Program-made: the position numbers and the translations under genes
DNA from: Glandiceps talaboti
Taxonomy: Eukaryota; Hemichordata; Enteropneusta; Spengelidae
NCBI RefSeq assembly: GCF_964340395.1
Contig: NC_135554.1
Coordinates: 28,691,130-28,713,629 of the forward strand
Length of the DNA stretch: 22,500 nt
Direction of reading: 5' to 3'
In this document: positions 1 through 22,396 of the stretch, piece after piece
Layout: each line of letters begins with the position of its first letter
Numbering within the stretch: the stretch's first letter is position 1
The notes under the pieces: model-generated
Told to the model about the DNA's origin: nothing
The model's input: only the letters and a program-made list of their open reading frames with translations
The model's database searches: none

Positions 1-900
1 GCAGGTACAATGTATGTTGTATTTGATAACGTCGGCTACTTCTGTTTACTAAATCCCACATACATGTATGTGCGTCATCATTCGTTGCCATGGTGATTCA
101 ACCGCGATGGCAACGGTACAGATAAGACCTGAAGTCTTTTATGTGGAAAAATTCCTTTTTAACCTTTTTGTGGTGTTAACTGCGCATGCCTAGGTCATAA
201 TGTACAATACAGTTTATTATAACACTGAACATACCCTTAATCCTCTCACATTCACTCAATAATCCTAGAAAATTGGAGGGATATTTTTTTAAGTAACGTC
301 CTGTACAACTGTACTATAATGGGAATCAAAATGTGTTCATATAATATTTTGTATGTGTATGCCTTGGGTTGTCGTGCCTTTCCCTCGACAAACAAATTAG
401 AGACTGAAATTTTACTTTTCAAACACAAGATTTTGAGTTGATCTTACAACAAACATAATCTGAACGTATATACTCGGTGATAAACAACGAGATATATATT
501 GTATATAAACTTCTAATGAATCGAAACGAAGTAGATTAACGTGAAAATGGCAAATTAATCCATAGACCCTACACGAAAAGGTCTATGGTCTAGACTATAG
601 ATCAACAGACGACAACACATCAAAAATCACTTTATAATGCTAACATATAGTCACATAAGAATGTAGTTAAACTTAAAAGTTGACATATTGAAGACAGTAA
701 ACATCTTTAATGGCACTTCGTCACTACTTTCTCACAGAAAAATAAGATACACCCACAATCTGTGTCTTCGTTGCGCAGGAAATGTTCTATCCACTGGCAT
801 GGTCATCGATGTATGAAAATATTAATGAGTTTACAATATGTGTCTCTTTGTAAAATGATCAATTCCTGATTTTAACTTCTCTCAATGTCTCCTAATATTG
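1..900. other. Intergenic DNA, no gene seen
   Basis: No convincing exon, RNA gene or known repeat is visible. A short inverted repeat lies at 560-588. An isolated NRF1-like 10-mer (TGCGCATGCC) lies at 181-190 and may be chance. The longest open frames here are short and have no recognisable protein. Confidence 0.5.
560..588. repeat. Short perfect inverted repeat (hairpin)
   Basis: CCATAGACC at 560-568 is the reverse complement of GGTCTATGG at 580-588, separated by an 11-base loop. A second small palindromic stretch (TCTAGA) follows directly. The function is unknown, and it may be a trace of a small inverted-repeat element or chance. Confidence 0.5.
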
Positions 901-944
901 TACTAGTATTTGTGCGTATGTGTGTATGTGTACGCGTATGTGCG

Positions 945-974
945 TCTCTGTGTGTGTATGTGTGTGTGTGTGTG

Positions 975-1053
<79 letters not shown>
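945..1053. repeat. Compound microsatellite (TG)n then (TCTG)n
   Basis: A TG-rich stretch with a few interruptions runs into about 19 nearly perfect tetranucleotide units of TCTG/CTGT (about 975-1053). It generates long cysteine/valine/serine-like and Thr-Asp-Arg-Gln-like open frames on both strands, which are artefacts of the repeat. Confidence 0.95.
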
Positions 1054-1635
1054 GGGTGCGTGTGTGACACTTTGCCTTTAAGAACTGTTATCATTCAATA
1101 TTGAATATTTTAGCTTTCAGTTATCGGCTGATAACAAGATAGCTAAAGTCTACAGCAGTAATATCATTATATCTCGTGCCCAGGATAATGACAAAATCCT
1201 GAATAAACTTTGACATTTATTGTATTTATTACCTATATAAGGATTTGTGTCTATTTTAAGTAAAATAACACGCAAATATGATCTGTTATGGGGTTACAAT
1301 GCAATGTACTGACTGATAAATACAGTTCAGATAAGGTTATTCTCGATCTTTTCCCTCCCGGGCCTGGTGGATGTTTCTTCTCTAGCTGAAAGAAAAAAAT
1401 ACGTAAACTTCTATTGGACAGACAGTCTTTACTAAATATCATATTATTGACTGTTGAAAAACATGTTGAAATTACAGGTAATGGGAAAAACAATTTATGT
1501 AGATGTAAAGAACATTGGAACCTTAACGTGTACATAAGGCATCAGTCACGGGGTTGGTCACAAGGGTCTATGGTGCACGGTGCAACCCTTGCGAAGAAGG
1601 AAGAGCGCCCCCAACACAAGTAGACCCTAAAGATT
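1054..1635. other. POLE4 upstream region
   Basis: No gene is recognised. The last part (about 1540-1635) is richer in G+C and contains a short inverted repeat (CAAGGGT ... ACCCTTG, about 1561-1591). It probably includes the promoter and start of the 5' untranslated region of the downstream gene. I see no clear TATA box, and the transcription start cannot be placed from sequence alone. Confidence 0.35.
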
Positions 1636-1683
1636 ATGCCTACCGTTTTCATCGCCGTCCACATTACTTGCGGTAAGGTTTGA
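1636..1683 (+). other. Possible upstream ORF in the POLE4 leader
   Basis: An ATG at 1636 opens a 15-codon frame that ends at TGA 1681-1683, 17 bases before the POLE4 ATG and in a different frame. If transcription starts upstream of 1636 it could lower POLE4 translation. Whether it is in the mRNA is unknown. Confidence 0.25.
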
Positions 1684-1700
1684 CGCACAAACTAACAAAA

Positions 1701-13943
<12,243 letters not shown>

Positions 13944-14089
13944 TGTTAAGATGTATGACAATGCCAGAAGGGTCACCCTTATTATTGATTATGTAAACTA
14001 CTACCAAAACCTACCCCATAAATAGTTCACTATTTTTAGCACAGTTGAACTGATAAGGTTCAGTAGCGCTATATGCATGGTGCGGTGTC

Positions 14090-14690
14090 CGTGCAGCAGT
14101 CTGTCTGTCTGTCTGTATGTGTGTGGATGACTTAAACTCAAAAAGCGCCTGATCGATTGCCTTGGTATTTGATGGTGACATTACTTTTGGTGTATAGTTG
14201 GGAAATTGTTTAGAGCAAAATGATTGCATCACAGTTATGTGATTTGGGTGAAAAAAATGTCATTTTTGGTGTAAAAAACTAAAACTCAAAAACTACTGGG
14301 CAGATCGGTCTGAAAATGTGTTGTACTGTTCTTAGGGGTGTGTAGATTAAGATTTGCTCATGACATGATTTCATCAGTGATATGCAAATTAGGGCTAAAA
14401 ATGTGTCTTTTTGGTCACAAATTTCTAATTCTAAAACTACTGAGCAGATTGGGCTGAAATTTAATGTGATGCACCTGGAAGTGTATAGATTAAGAAAATA
14501 TTAAGCATATAACAGCCAATTATCGTTTATATTGCAAAGATAACAACAGAGCTGTATAGGCAACTGGATAATAATTCACCAAATGAACACCTATTCTAAC
14601 ATTAATCAGCATGTGGATAAATATTTTTTAAAAACCTCTGAGTTGGGCTACAATGCCATTAGAGCTATTTTTCAGTTAACAAGACACTTT
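14090..14690. repeat. Dispersed repeat, copy A, led by (CTGT)n
   Basis: It starts with a short (CTGT)n (14097-14116). It contains two related internal segments with AAAACTACTGRGCAGAT near 14288 and 14433. It shares GATATGCAAATTAGGGCT (14379-14396) with 19591-19608. Its last part (about 14525-14680: TTTATATTGCAAAGATAACAACAG, TATAGGCAACTG, CAGCATGTGG, GGGCTACAA) matches the interior of the 390-bp element at 18440-18829. No protein is encoded. It may be a non-autonomous element, and the true ends are not visible. Confidence 0.6.
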
Positions 14691-15465
14691 TTCCCCAAGA
14701 AAGTGTCTGCATATGTTAATCCATGACAGGAACTGTCCTCTAATACTTTAAACCCATGAATGAAACTATCCTCAGCTTGTTAATCATTTCTATAGCACTG
14801 TCCAAAACTTGTCAACTGTTACAATGCAACCAACATGTGCTGCCTTGCCTAACACTGTGTTCTATATCTACTGCACCTAATTCTGCACCTGTCATTCTGT
14901 AAAGTGTGTGTAATAAATCGCCTTTACCTTGATTGGTCTCGAACACAGTACCTCTAGTTCAGTGCCTATCTATCCAAAAACATTCTCTATTACCACTTCA
15001 CTACAAAGTGACTTGTGCAGAGAGCACGTTTCCATATAGAATTTGTTCATTGACATGACAATGTGTATGTGCACCAGGGTTAGTAACACAGCTATGGGAG
15101 GGTAAAAACGGATATACTGTTGGAATTGGGACTGTAACTTTGTTACAGTACCAGTCTTTGCCAAGTTAACTGATTTCACTCTGATCTTTTGGGGAAAACA
15201 TTGGATTATTTGTCGAGATATGTGGGATGGGGTTTCTATAGTGAATTTTGTAATTAACATGATAATGGGTAAAAGGTTATTATGTAACAGAGCTGTAGAT
15301 AACAAGGTTGACTCTCTGGTGTTAAAAACCTAAAAACTCATTGCATTCGAAGTAGTCCTCGGCCATTAATTGAAAATAATCGGACACTCTTGGGTGAAGC
15401 TGCTTTATTTTGTCCTCGGCTCAATCAGATATTCTGTAAACTTTACTTTTTTTAATTTTTTGTTC

Positions 15466-15466
<1 letters not shown>
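14691..15466. other. Non-coding, no clear feature
   Basis: No exon or RNA gene is recognised. AATAAA at 14912-14917 is a possible polyadenylation signal for POLE4 if its 3' UTR extends this far. GTCCTCGGC occurs twice (about 15354 and 15412), which may mark a small repeat. Confidence 0.4.
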
Positions 15467-15523
<57 letters not shown>

Positions 15524-15545
15524 TTATTTATTTATTTATTTGATT
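15467..15545. repeat. Symmetric (TTTA)n-(TA)n-(TTTA)n block
   Basis: About eight TTTA units, then about 11 TA units (15500-15522), then about five more TTTA units. Read on the minus strand it is an (AAAT)n-like run and may be the tail of an old non-LTR retrotransposon. Confidence 0.9.
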
Positions 15546-17843
15546 TATTTTATATGTGTATTTATTTCTAATGATAACCTACAGGACAAGTCCCATTTAT
15601 AGGCTCCAACAATTAAAAAATACACAATAACACCAAAACATGGGTAATAATGATAGTACACTTAAAAAACAATACACTTGTACAATACTAATAATTGTAA
15701 ATTAAAATGACTGAACTTTTGACATTACAGTAAATTACACCAAAGACAGCAACTGAAAAATAGAGGTACATAAATAGCATCAATCTAAAACATTGTTATG
15801 CAATAAGGTCTTAAAAAAGCATATGTTAAAAATATCAATGGGTATAATTTCATTTTGACTGTACCAGTGCATAGGAATGACAGAAGCATTGTAAGTACAA
15901 TGTACAGTATCTCTGATGAAATTAGATGTTAGTAAATATGTTTCAAAACCAAATTTATAGTTGGTGTCAACCATATGATTCTCAATTTGTCTAAAAAAAA
16001 ACAACATTATTTGTAACGTTTTGTTTTTCCACAGGGGCTTTGGATGAGTGATGTGATGTTGCAACCAGTGGTGAAGGAGAACTTCTTGGATGTGCTTTTT
16101 AATGTACACATTTTGGAACAAGACACACCACTGATGAACATTATTTCAATAGGCCCCATGCAGTGACAGTCATACCCAACATGTGTATTAATTAACAGTA
16201 TCAAGAATTAAATACCTCTTCATTGTATTTTTTCATTATATTTATGAAATATTTTGAAGTTTCACACATAAAAAATTGTCATCTGAAAACCTAAAACAAA
16301 CTTATCAAAAGGAAGATCTGTGACAATGCCAAATGAATTGTTAGGTGTCCCTATGGTGAAAACTGTATGTAATAGCGATGGTTACCTGGATTCTCCAACC
16401 CGAGCAAGATGCTTGGTGGGGCATTGCAACATCAGTGATTGTTACAAAATGGCTGTGTGGAGAGGCTGACCCACACACAACATGACTGCTGAGGTAAAAT
16501 CACATGGTGGCAAGACTTGCTCATAACATTTTTGTTAATCTTCTGTCAAAAAGATAGAACATGATTTCTATGAAATATACAAAGAGTCGATGAAAATGAA
16601 AATTTGGAATCATTTTCGTCCAATCACTGGCTGTCACACATCCTGACAGCACCCATGTTCCTGCTTACATAAGTCACTCATGTAATGCCCTATACTCTGT
16701 CTGGTAATTTAAGAGCATCCCCAGTGGTAGAGTCTGGGTAGCTGAGACCATTGATGCAAGTGAACACAGCATTGAGATGGCATACATTTCTTGATCATGG
16801 ATATTCAATAGCATTTGTTAAGGACAGATTTCTCGTTTGATATTCAATATACTACATATATATGTATGGTTCTTAATACCTTACCAAGGTATTTTTCATT
16901 GATTTAGTCAAATGGGATTCCAGTTTGTATTCAACATCCTTATGATCAAAGTGTTATTATACAGCCTAATTTTATTGCTTTTTCTGCATTCCCATATATT
17001 CCCAGTTGTATGATTTTCCATGTTCTTTTTGTCTGCTACAAGTTTATTTGTCAGGAAATTTCTCCATACAAATAGTGAACAGTGTTATACAAGTCCCACC
17101 AGTAAATGCATGGATTGGAAAATTAGCATCGTACCACACATGACATATTTTTTCCCTTGAAATGGTTTCAAAATTTGGGTTTGAGATGGCTATCAAATAA
17201 TATCTAGTTTGATAACAAATTACTTTACATCATATTACATTGTCGAAACTGTCGTTATCATCAGTGTTGGATTTGTATGTAAACAACACTTGTTATCGTA
17301 CAACTGATAACTATTGAGATACATGTACATGCATGACACCCCTTTGTAAAGCTTATTTCTTATTATATTTCTTAATAAAATTATTGACACAATTTTTGTT
17401 AAACATTGTTTGCAATGATTTGTTGTATTCTTCCTTAAGGTAGTTTCCATCTATCCATTGCTTTGTATCGATACAGTAACTATATTTATGCAACTGTCAA
17501 CGATGTCTCTTGAAAATGAAGGGTAATGGTTATTGAACTATACTATTGAACAAAGAAAGCTGTACTGTATGTAGTATTCCCTAACTGTACTGGATACCAG
17601 AAGTTTTAATCATTGTATTAAACTTGGCCAAAACATTATAATTTATTTATTTATCACTATACATGCATGGAAGGTATCCTCCCCATTGTGAACAGTGAAT
17701 GTAATCAAGCAGTATGGTAAAACAACAGCATTGAATGTGCACCATTATGTTTTGTGTAAAAGATTCATAATTTCCTGTCAACACACAACACAAATAGAAA
17801 ATATGTGCAGAATTAAGTATGTGCTCTGGCTTCCAAGAGTGCT
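15546..17843. other. Non-coding, no clear gene
   Basis: The longest open frame (minus, 15780-16121) has no recognisable motif. Because it borders an AAAT-type tail it could be a decayed retrotransposon end, but I cannot show it. No exon with believable splice sites and a known protein was found. Confidence 0.4.
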
Positions 17844-18439
17844 GTTTACAGACGTATACAGACGTATATTACAATGTCTAATCTCAGCCTGTGCCACTTT
17901 AAGTATACAGACGTATATTACGATGTTTAATCTCAGCCTGTGCCACTTTAAGTATACATACGTTTACAGACATATATTACAATGTTTAAACTCAGCCTGT
18001 GCCACTTTAAGTATACAGACGTATATTACGATGTTTAATCTCAGCCTGTGCCACTTTAAGTATACATACGTTTACAGACATATATTACAATGTTTAAACT
18101 CAGCCTGTGCCACTTTAAGTATACAGACGTTTACAGACATATATTACAATGTTTAAACTCAGCCTGTGCCACTTTAAGTATACAGACGTTTACAGACATA
18201 TATTACAATGTTTAAACTCAGCCTGTGCCACTTTAAGTTTACAGACGTATATTACGATGTTTAAACTCAGCCTGTGCCACTTTAAGTATACAGACGTTTA
18301 CAGACATATATTACGATGTTTAATCTCAGCCTGTGCCACTTTAAGTATACAGACGTATATTACGATGTTTAAACTCAGCCTGTGCCACTTTAAGTTTACA
18401 GACGTATATTACGATGTTTAAACTCAGCCTGTGCCACTT
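17844..18439. repeat. Minisatellite, left part (mixed 49/59-bp monomers)
   Basis: The box CAGCCTGTGCCACTT recurs at 17885, 17934, 17993, 18042, 18101, 18160, 18219, 18268, 18327, 18376 and 18425. Successive spacings are therefore 49, 59, 49, 59, 59, 59, 49, 59, 49 and 49. The long form has one extra decamer of the type WTACAGACRT, so two related decamers sit in tandem before ATATTACRATG. The open frames across it are artefacts. Confidence 0.97.
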
Positions 18440-18829
18440 CAGTGTTGCAGCCAGAGGTTTTTTTTGGGTCATTTGACACACATTTTTTGGACCTGACCCA
18501 CAATTTTGGAAGTGACGGGTCATAGATGACCCACACTAAAACTGTATGCAAATATGTTTACAAACATGACCACGCCTATATCAACAGCCAAATGATCATG
18601 TATATTGCATAGATAACAACAGGGTTGGATAGGCAACTGCATAATCATTCAGCAAATATCTAGCATGGGTCAGCATGTGGGTAAATATTTTGAAAAACTG
18701 TACAGTTGTGCTACAACTCTATTGGCGCTTTTTTTTGTAATGTCCCCCAAAAAATTGTATGATGACCCAGAAAAATGAAAGTTTCGGGACACTATGTCCC
18801 ACTCTTTGAAAAGGCTGGCTGCAACACTG
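18440..18829. mobile_element. 390-bp TIR element inserted in the minisatellite
   Basis: It has perfect 15-bp terminal inverted repeats: CAGTGTTGCAGCCAG at 18440-18454 and its reverse complement at 18815-18829. It is flanked by CCACTT on both sides (18434-18439 and 18830-18835), and removing the element plus one copy restores a standard 49-bp monomer. There is no transposase frame, so it is non-autonomous. The CAGTG start recalls hAT elements, whose duplications are usually 8 bp. TG at the right terminus would extend the match to TGCCACTT, so 6 against 8 bp is ambiguous. Its interior shares sequence with other repeats in this window. Confidence 0.9.
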
Positions 18830-19105
18830 CCACTTTAAGTTTACAGACATATATTACGATGTTTAAACTCAGCCTGTGCCACTTTAAGTTTACAGACGTA
18901 TATTACGATGTTTAAACTCAGCCTGTGCCACTTTAAGTTTACAGACGTATATTACGATGTTTAATCTCAGCCTGTGCCACTTTAAGTTTACAGACGTATA
19001 TTACGATGTTTAAACTCAGCCTGTGCCACTTTAAGTTTACAGACGTATATTACGATGTTTAATCTCTGCTCGTGCCACTTTAAGTTTACAGACGTATATT
19101 ACGAT
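18830..19105. repeat. Minisatellite, right part (49-bp monomers)
   Basis: It continues the array with CAGCCTGTGCCACTT boxes at 18870, 18919, 18968 and 19017, and a variant at about 19066 (TGCTCGTGCCACTT). Only the 49-bp form is found here. It ends near 19105, after the last ATATTACGATGTT. Confidence 0.95.
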
Positions 19106-19502
19106 GTTATAATTAGAGTATGCAAAAAGATGTTATATTACGAGCAGTAGTTCAGTCTAAAAATGCACAACCCCGTTTCACCACAGCATTGTCTAGCTAG
19201 AAGTTTTCATTCGAGTACCATGATATCATTATCAAAACCCAAGTCTTCAAATTCAAGTACCTAGTTGTAGTTAAAGTTTTGCTGCCAACTTTGCCATAGA
19301 TACATGGACTAACGTATACGATAGATAGTTCTAGAACCATTTCTTTTTAGTACATTCACATGATTTTGTTCTGGGTGGGAAAATGACTGGTGAAGAACTA
19401 ATATATGTATAATAATAATGGCGTTGGTTAACAAGTTTCAGTAATCATAATTCTTTCCCTACTTGAAAATGATCAAGACATTTAGTTTAAAATCGTTGTA
19501 GA

Positions 19503-19504
<2 letters not shown>
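19106..19504. other. Non-coding, no clear feature
   Basis: No exon, RNA gene or recognised repeat is visible. Confidence 0.4.

Positions 19505-19541
<37 letters not shown>
19505..19541. repeat. (TG)n microsatellite
   Basis: Pure TG dinucleotide of about 18 units. It is followed by sequence related to repeat copy A (ACATGACATGATGATC... GATATGCAAATTAGGGCT, about 19567-19608). Confidence 0.95.
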
Positions 19542-19544
<3 letters not shown>

Positions 19545-19837
19545 CGACTTAAGTAAAAAAAAACAGACATGACATGATGATCCCATTAGCGATATGCAAA
19601 TTAGGGCTATTGCATATTTTTTGGGTGAAATGTCTGTCAGGAATATTTAGGCCATAGGCGTGTACAGAAATTATTGCTTTATCGATCTCATTAAACCATT
19701 AAAATTGTTATGGGGGACTTAACATCATGTAACAAGTGTGTGTGAATGGCACTGGAATTAATCTCTCCTTGAGGTTGCTTGGAACAATTGTCTACCTAAC
19801 TTTAACACTGAACTACAGGTTCGTTCAAGGTAAAATG

Positions 19838-19840
<3 letters not shown>
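19542..19840. repeat. Dispersed repeat fragment, copy B
   Basis: The stretch 19567-19608 matches 14352-14396 of copy A, including the 18-base identity GATATGCAAATTAGGGCT. Similarity fades after about 19615. The right boundary given here is arbitrary. Confidence 0.4.
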
Positions 19841-19888
<48 letters not shown>

Positions 19889-19889
19889 G
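19841..19889. repeat. (GTCT)n microsatellite
   Basis: About 12 perfect tetranucleotide units. It is the same motif as at 975-1053 and at the head of repeat copy A, and it leads into another repeat copy. Confidence 0.95.
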
Positions 19890-20440
19890 CCTTGTAGATG
19901 ATGCAAGTGATTTTGGTATTGAGCTTTATCTTTAAAACTACTGGGGCTGAAATTTGGTTATGATTCTGAACGTGTTACTGTTAGTCCGCAAATTGTGAGT
20001 GTATCATACTTATGTAATTGGCCCTAACAACCATGACCACGTCCTTAGCAACAATCAAATGATAGGTTTTTTTTACAATTACAACAACAGGGATGGGTAG
20101 GCAATTGAATAAACATTATTTCAAAATATGTAAATGCCTTAGAAACAAGACCACACCCATAGCAACAGGTAAACAATGACGTATAATGCCAAAATAACAA
20201 TGGTGACGGGAAGGTAAATGAATGAGCATTGCAAATTTGTATTTAGATATGCTTAGAAACAAGACCACGCCCATAGTAACATTAGATGATTGTATATATT
20301 GCAGATATATCACCATGGATGGGAAGGCATGGGAATAAATCTTCAAAGAATGAATGCAAATGTGTCTAGTAACAAGACTCATTAATCATTACTGTCAACA
20401 GTTGTGCTACAAGGCCATGGCGCATGTATTTATCTAACTT
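19890..20440. repeat. Dispersed repeat, copy C, with 114-bp tandem units
   Basis: After the (GTCT)n head there is AAAACTACTGGGGCTGAAAT (about 19934), as in copy A. Then ACCACRYCC...TAGYAACA recurs at 20036, 20150 and 20264, a period of 114 bp. Each unit runs on through an AACAAYRG...GG-type stretch and (in the last two) ends TTAGAAACAAG or similar. The end (CAACAGTTGTGCTACAAGGCCATGGCGC, about 20397-20424) resembles the right interior of the 390-bp element. It is non-coding. Confidence 0.6.
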
Positions 20441-20892
20441 TGCATTGTTTTGTGATTTTGAGATGATCCCACTGCTGCCACCGGTTCCAAATCCTACTTC
20501 TACCACATCCCACCACTGCCATCATTGTAAAGTAAAATCATAACTTATCAGTGAAACGCAGTTACGAATTAACTCTTAGTTGTGGTGTGAGGAAAGGAGC
20601 GGGCCTCACAGTAGTAAAGGAGGAACAGCGTGGTAAGATATTGGGGATCATGTGGTGGAGTGGAGACGTTGACCTCGGTCCTGAGGTTGTCAGATGTGCG
20701 CTCATCTAGTTTTGGGGAGTTTCTGGCCTTCATTCATCTCAGCCAATTAGATCCATTGATTTAACATGTTCAATAGAAACTTCCGGCATAAACTTATTGT
20801 GGTGGTAATAGTGGGAAACAACAAATGCCTTTAAAAACTATTAATGTGGTGGGATCTTACTGCAGAAAAGTTTGCCTGTCTCTAGTAGGCGT

Positions 20893-20962
20893 CTAGTGGG
20901 ATTCGAACCAATGATCTTCTGACTACTGATCTTGAGCGCTAACTACTACGTCACAGCGAGGC
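20893..20962 (-). repeat. tRNA-derived SINE head
   Basis: Read on the minus strand it begins GCCTCGC, has an A-box-like GTAGTAGTTAGCGC (within 20936-20954) and a perfect B box GGTTCGAATCC (20909-20899). These are internal Pol III promoter parts in the spacing of a tRNA. The acceptor arms do not pair, so it is not a working tRNA. A SINE body probably continues to lower coordinates, perhaps to about 20460, but its end is not clear. Confidence 0.6.
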
Positions 20963-21149
20963 AATGTAAAAAATGTTGTTTTTTCATTCAAATATTTGAA
21001 CAGGGGGATAGAAAAAGGAAATTGGGGGATGGGGGTCACGCTTTAGCACAACGGTCTAGGGGGAGGGCCACACATTATGCGACAGACCGGGCTTAACTTC
21101 CAGAATTTCACAACCAACCAAACTTCTCTCATAACCGTAACAATACTCA

Positions 21150-21320
<171 letters not shown>

Positions 21321-22315
21321 AACCCTAAAGCATGTCATTTTACTTTTCGAATGGCCATTTTACTACATTCTTGAAGACGACGGATGGACGTTCAGAAAAT
21401 ATGAAGACTAGAAAGTTTCATTTTGATATTAATATTTCTAAATGAAATTAAAGATGATAGATGTAGACTCTTGTATATTTCCAATTTAGCTACAAGACCT
21501 CTTCGATTCCCTGGAAGTCATTGACCGAACATCTGGTTGCATTTGTTCCGCGAAGCAACTTCCCCTTCCACAGTAATCTTAATAATCATTGGAAATACCA
21601 AGGACGTGCTATAAATCGTTGTAAAGTTACTTCTATTGTAACTCTCTAGATCCTTTAATGGAATATCTTTTGACACAATGAAATGTTGACTCGAAATTGA
21701 TTATTGAATGGAAGAATGAATAATTCAAAATTATAAAGCTTCAAGCAAGCCATGTAGATTCTCATTATGAGTTTGAATTCATCAATTCCCTTAAGCAGTA
21801 AGATCTATGTATTGTTTAAGTTATTAAGATTGGAAAAAAAAATTATATAGTCATTAACTGAAGGTAAAAACATTTGTACCATGTGATAGCCCTGTGACGT
21901 CATTAGGGACAGTCTTTAATTGTGGCATGAGCTTTTAAAAAACAAATTCGTAATAGCTGTTTGCATTAATATTTCTAACATCAGCGCTCCTCTTTTGTGT
22001 GTGAAAATATGCGTTCTGAATCTCATTCATATCACTTGTTTATCTCTTGCATCTTGACTATTATTAAATTAAAAATGACCATATGGATAAGTTTGCCATT
22101 TTGCGTATGGGAGGTGGGGTTATCGTCTCATTACAAGATGAAGATGGCTATCAGTCTCCGAAATTCATGTATTATTGGAAGTATCTGATATTTCACTGTA
22201 CTGATGATCAGAAATTAATATTGTTGAGATCTCTATACATCTAAGTTATTTGAACACTATGACAAAAGTGTGTACCTAGTATGTATTAGTTTACAAATTT
22301 TGATGGTTTCAAAAA
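21321..22315. other. Non-coding, no clear feature
   Basis: No recognisable exon or repeat. A non-repetitive, less AT-rich patch at about 21487-21575 ends in CTTCCACAG, but its short open frames give no recognisable protein. The tRNA gene begins at 22316. Confidence 0.4.
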
Positions 22316-22388
22316 GCCTCGTTAGCGCAGTAGGCAGCGCGTCAGTCTCATAATCTGAAGGTCGTGAGTTCGATCCTCACACGGGGCA
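22316..22388 (+). tRNA. tRNA-Met (CAT), elongator
   Basis: 73 bases without an intron. The acceptor arm GCCTCGT/ACGGGGC pairs with one T-G wobble. The D stem is GCGC/GCGC, the anticodon loop CTCATAA has CAT at 22349-22351, and the T arm GTGAG-TTCGATC-CTCAC is perfect. The discriminator base is A. The sequence is that of animal elongator tRNA-Met, and from memory it differs from a human copy by about one base in the D loop. A box (about 22322-22333) and B box (GTTCGATCC) are intact. Confidence 0.97.
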
Positions 22389-22392
22389 TTTA

Positions 22393-22396
22393 TTTT
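22393..22396 (+). terminator. Pol III terminator of tRNA-Met
   Basis: TTTT starts five bases after the discriminator base, the usual position for RNA polymerase III termination, which supports the tRNA gene being functional. Confidence 0.8.

Noticed and set aside
885-1104. Overlapping open frames on both strands
   Set aside because: They are translations of the (TG)n/(TCTG)n microsatellite.
14011-14232. 73-codon minus-strand frame
   Set aside because: It contains the (CTGT)n head of repeat copy A and has no protein-like content.
15780-16204. Overlapping minus-strand frames of 113 and 65 codons
   Set aside because: No motif, domain or splice signal. A decayed retrotransposon end is possible but not demonstrable by eye.
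17695-18421. Two frames of 153 and 90 codons with repeated CATLSIQT-like words
   Set aside because: They are translations of the minisatellite. The mixed 49/59-bp unit lengths change frame along the array, and there is no sign of selection.
17844-19105. CRISPR-like regular array
   Set aside because: The whole monomer is repeated, there are no unique spacers, and the DNA is animal. It is a minisatellite.
20893-20962. Second functional tRNA gene
   Set aside because: A and B boxes are present but the acceptor arm does not pair and no proper anticodon stem forms, so it is a SINE head.
21487-21575. Possible exon ending in CTTCCACAG
   Set aside because: No homologous protein is recognised on either strand, and the splice signals are not in a consistent arrangement.
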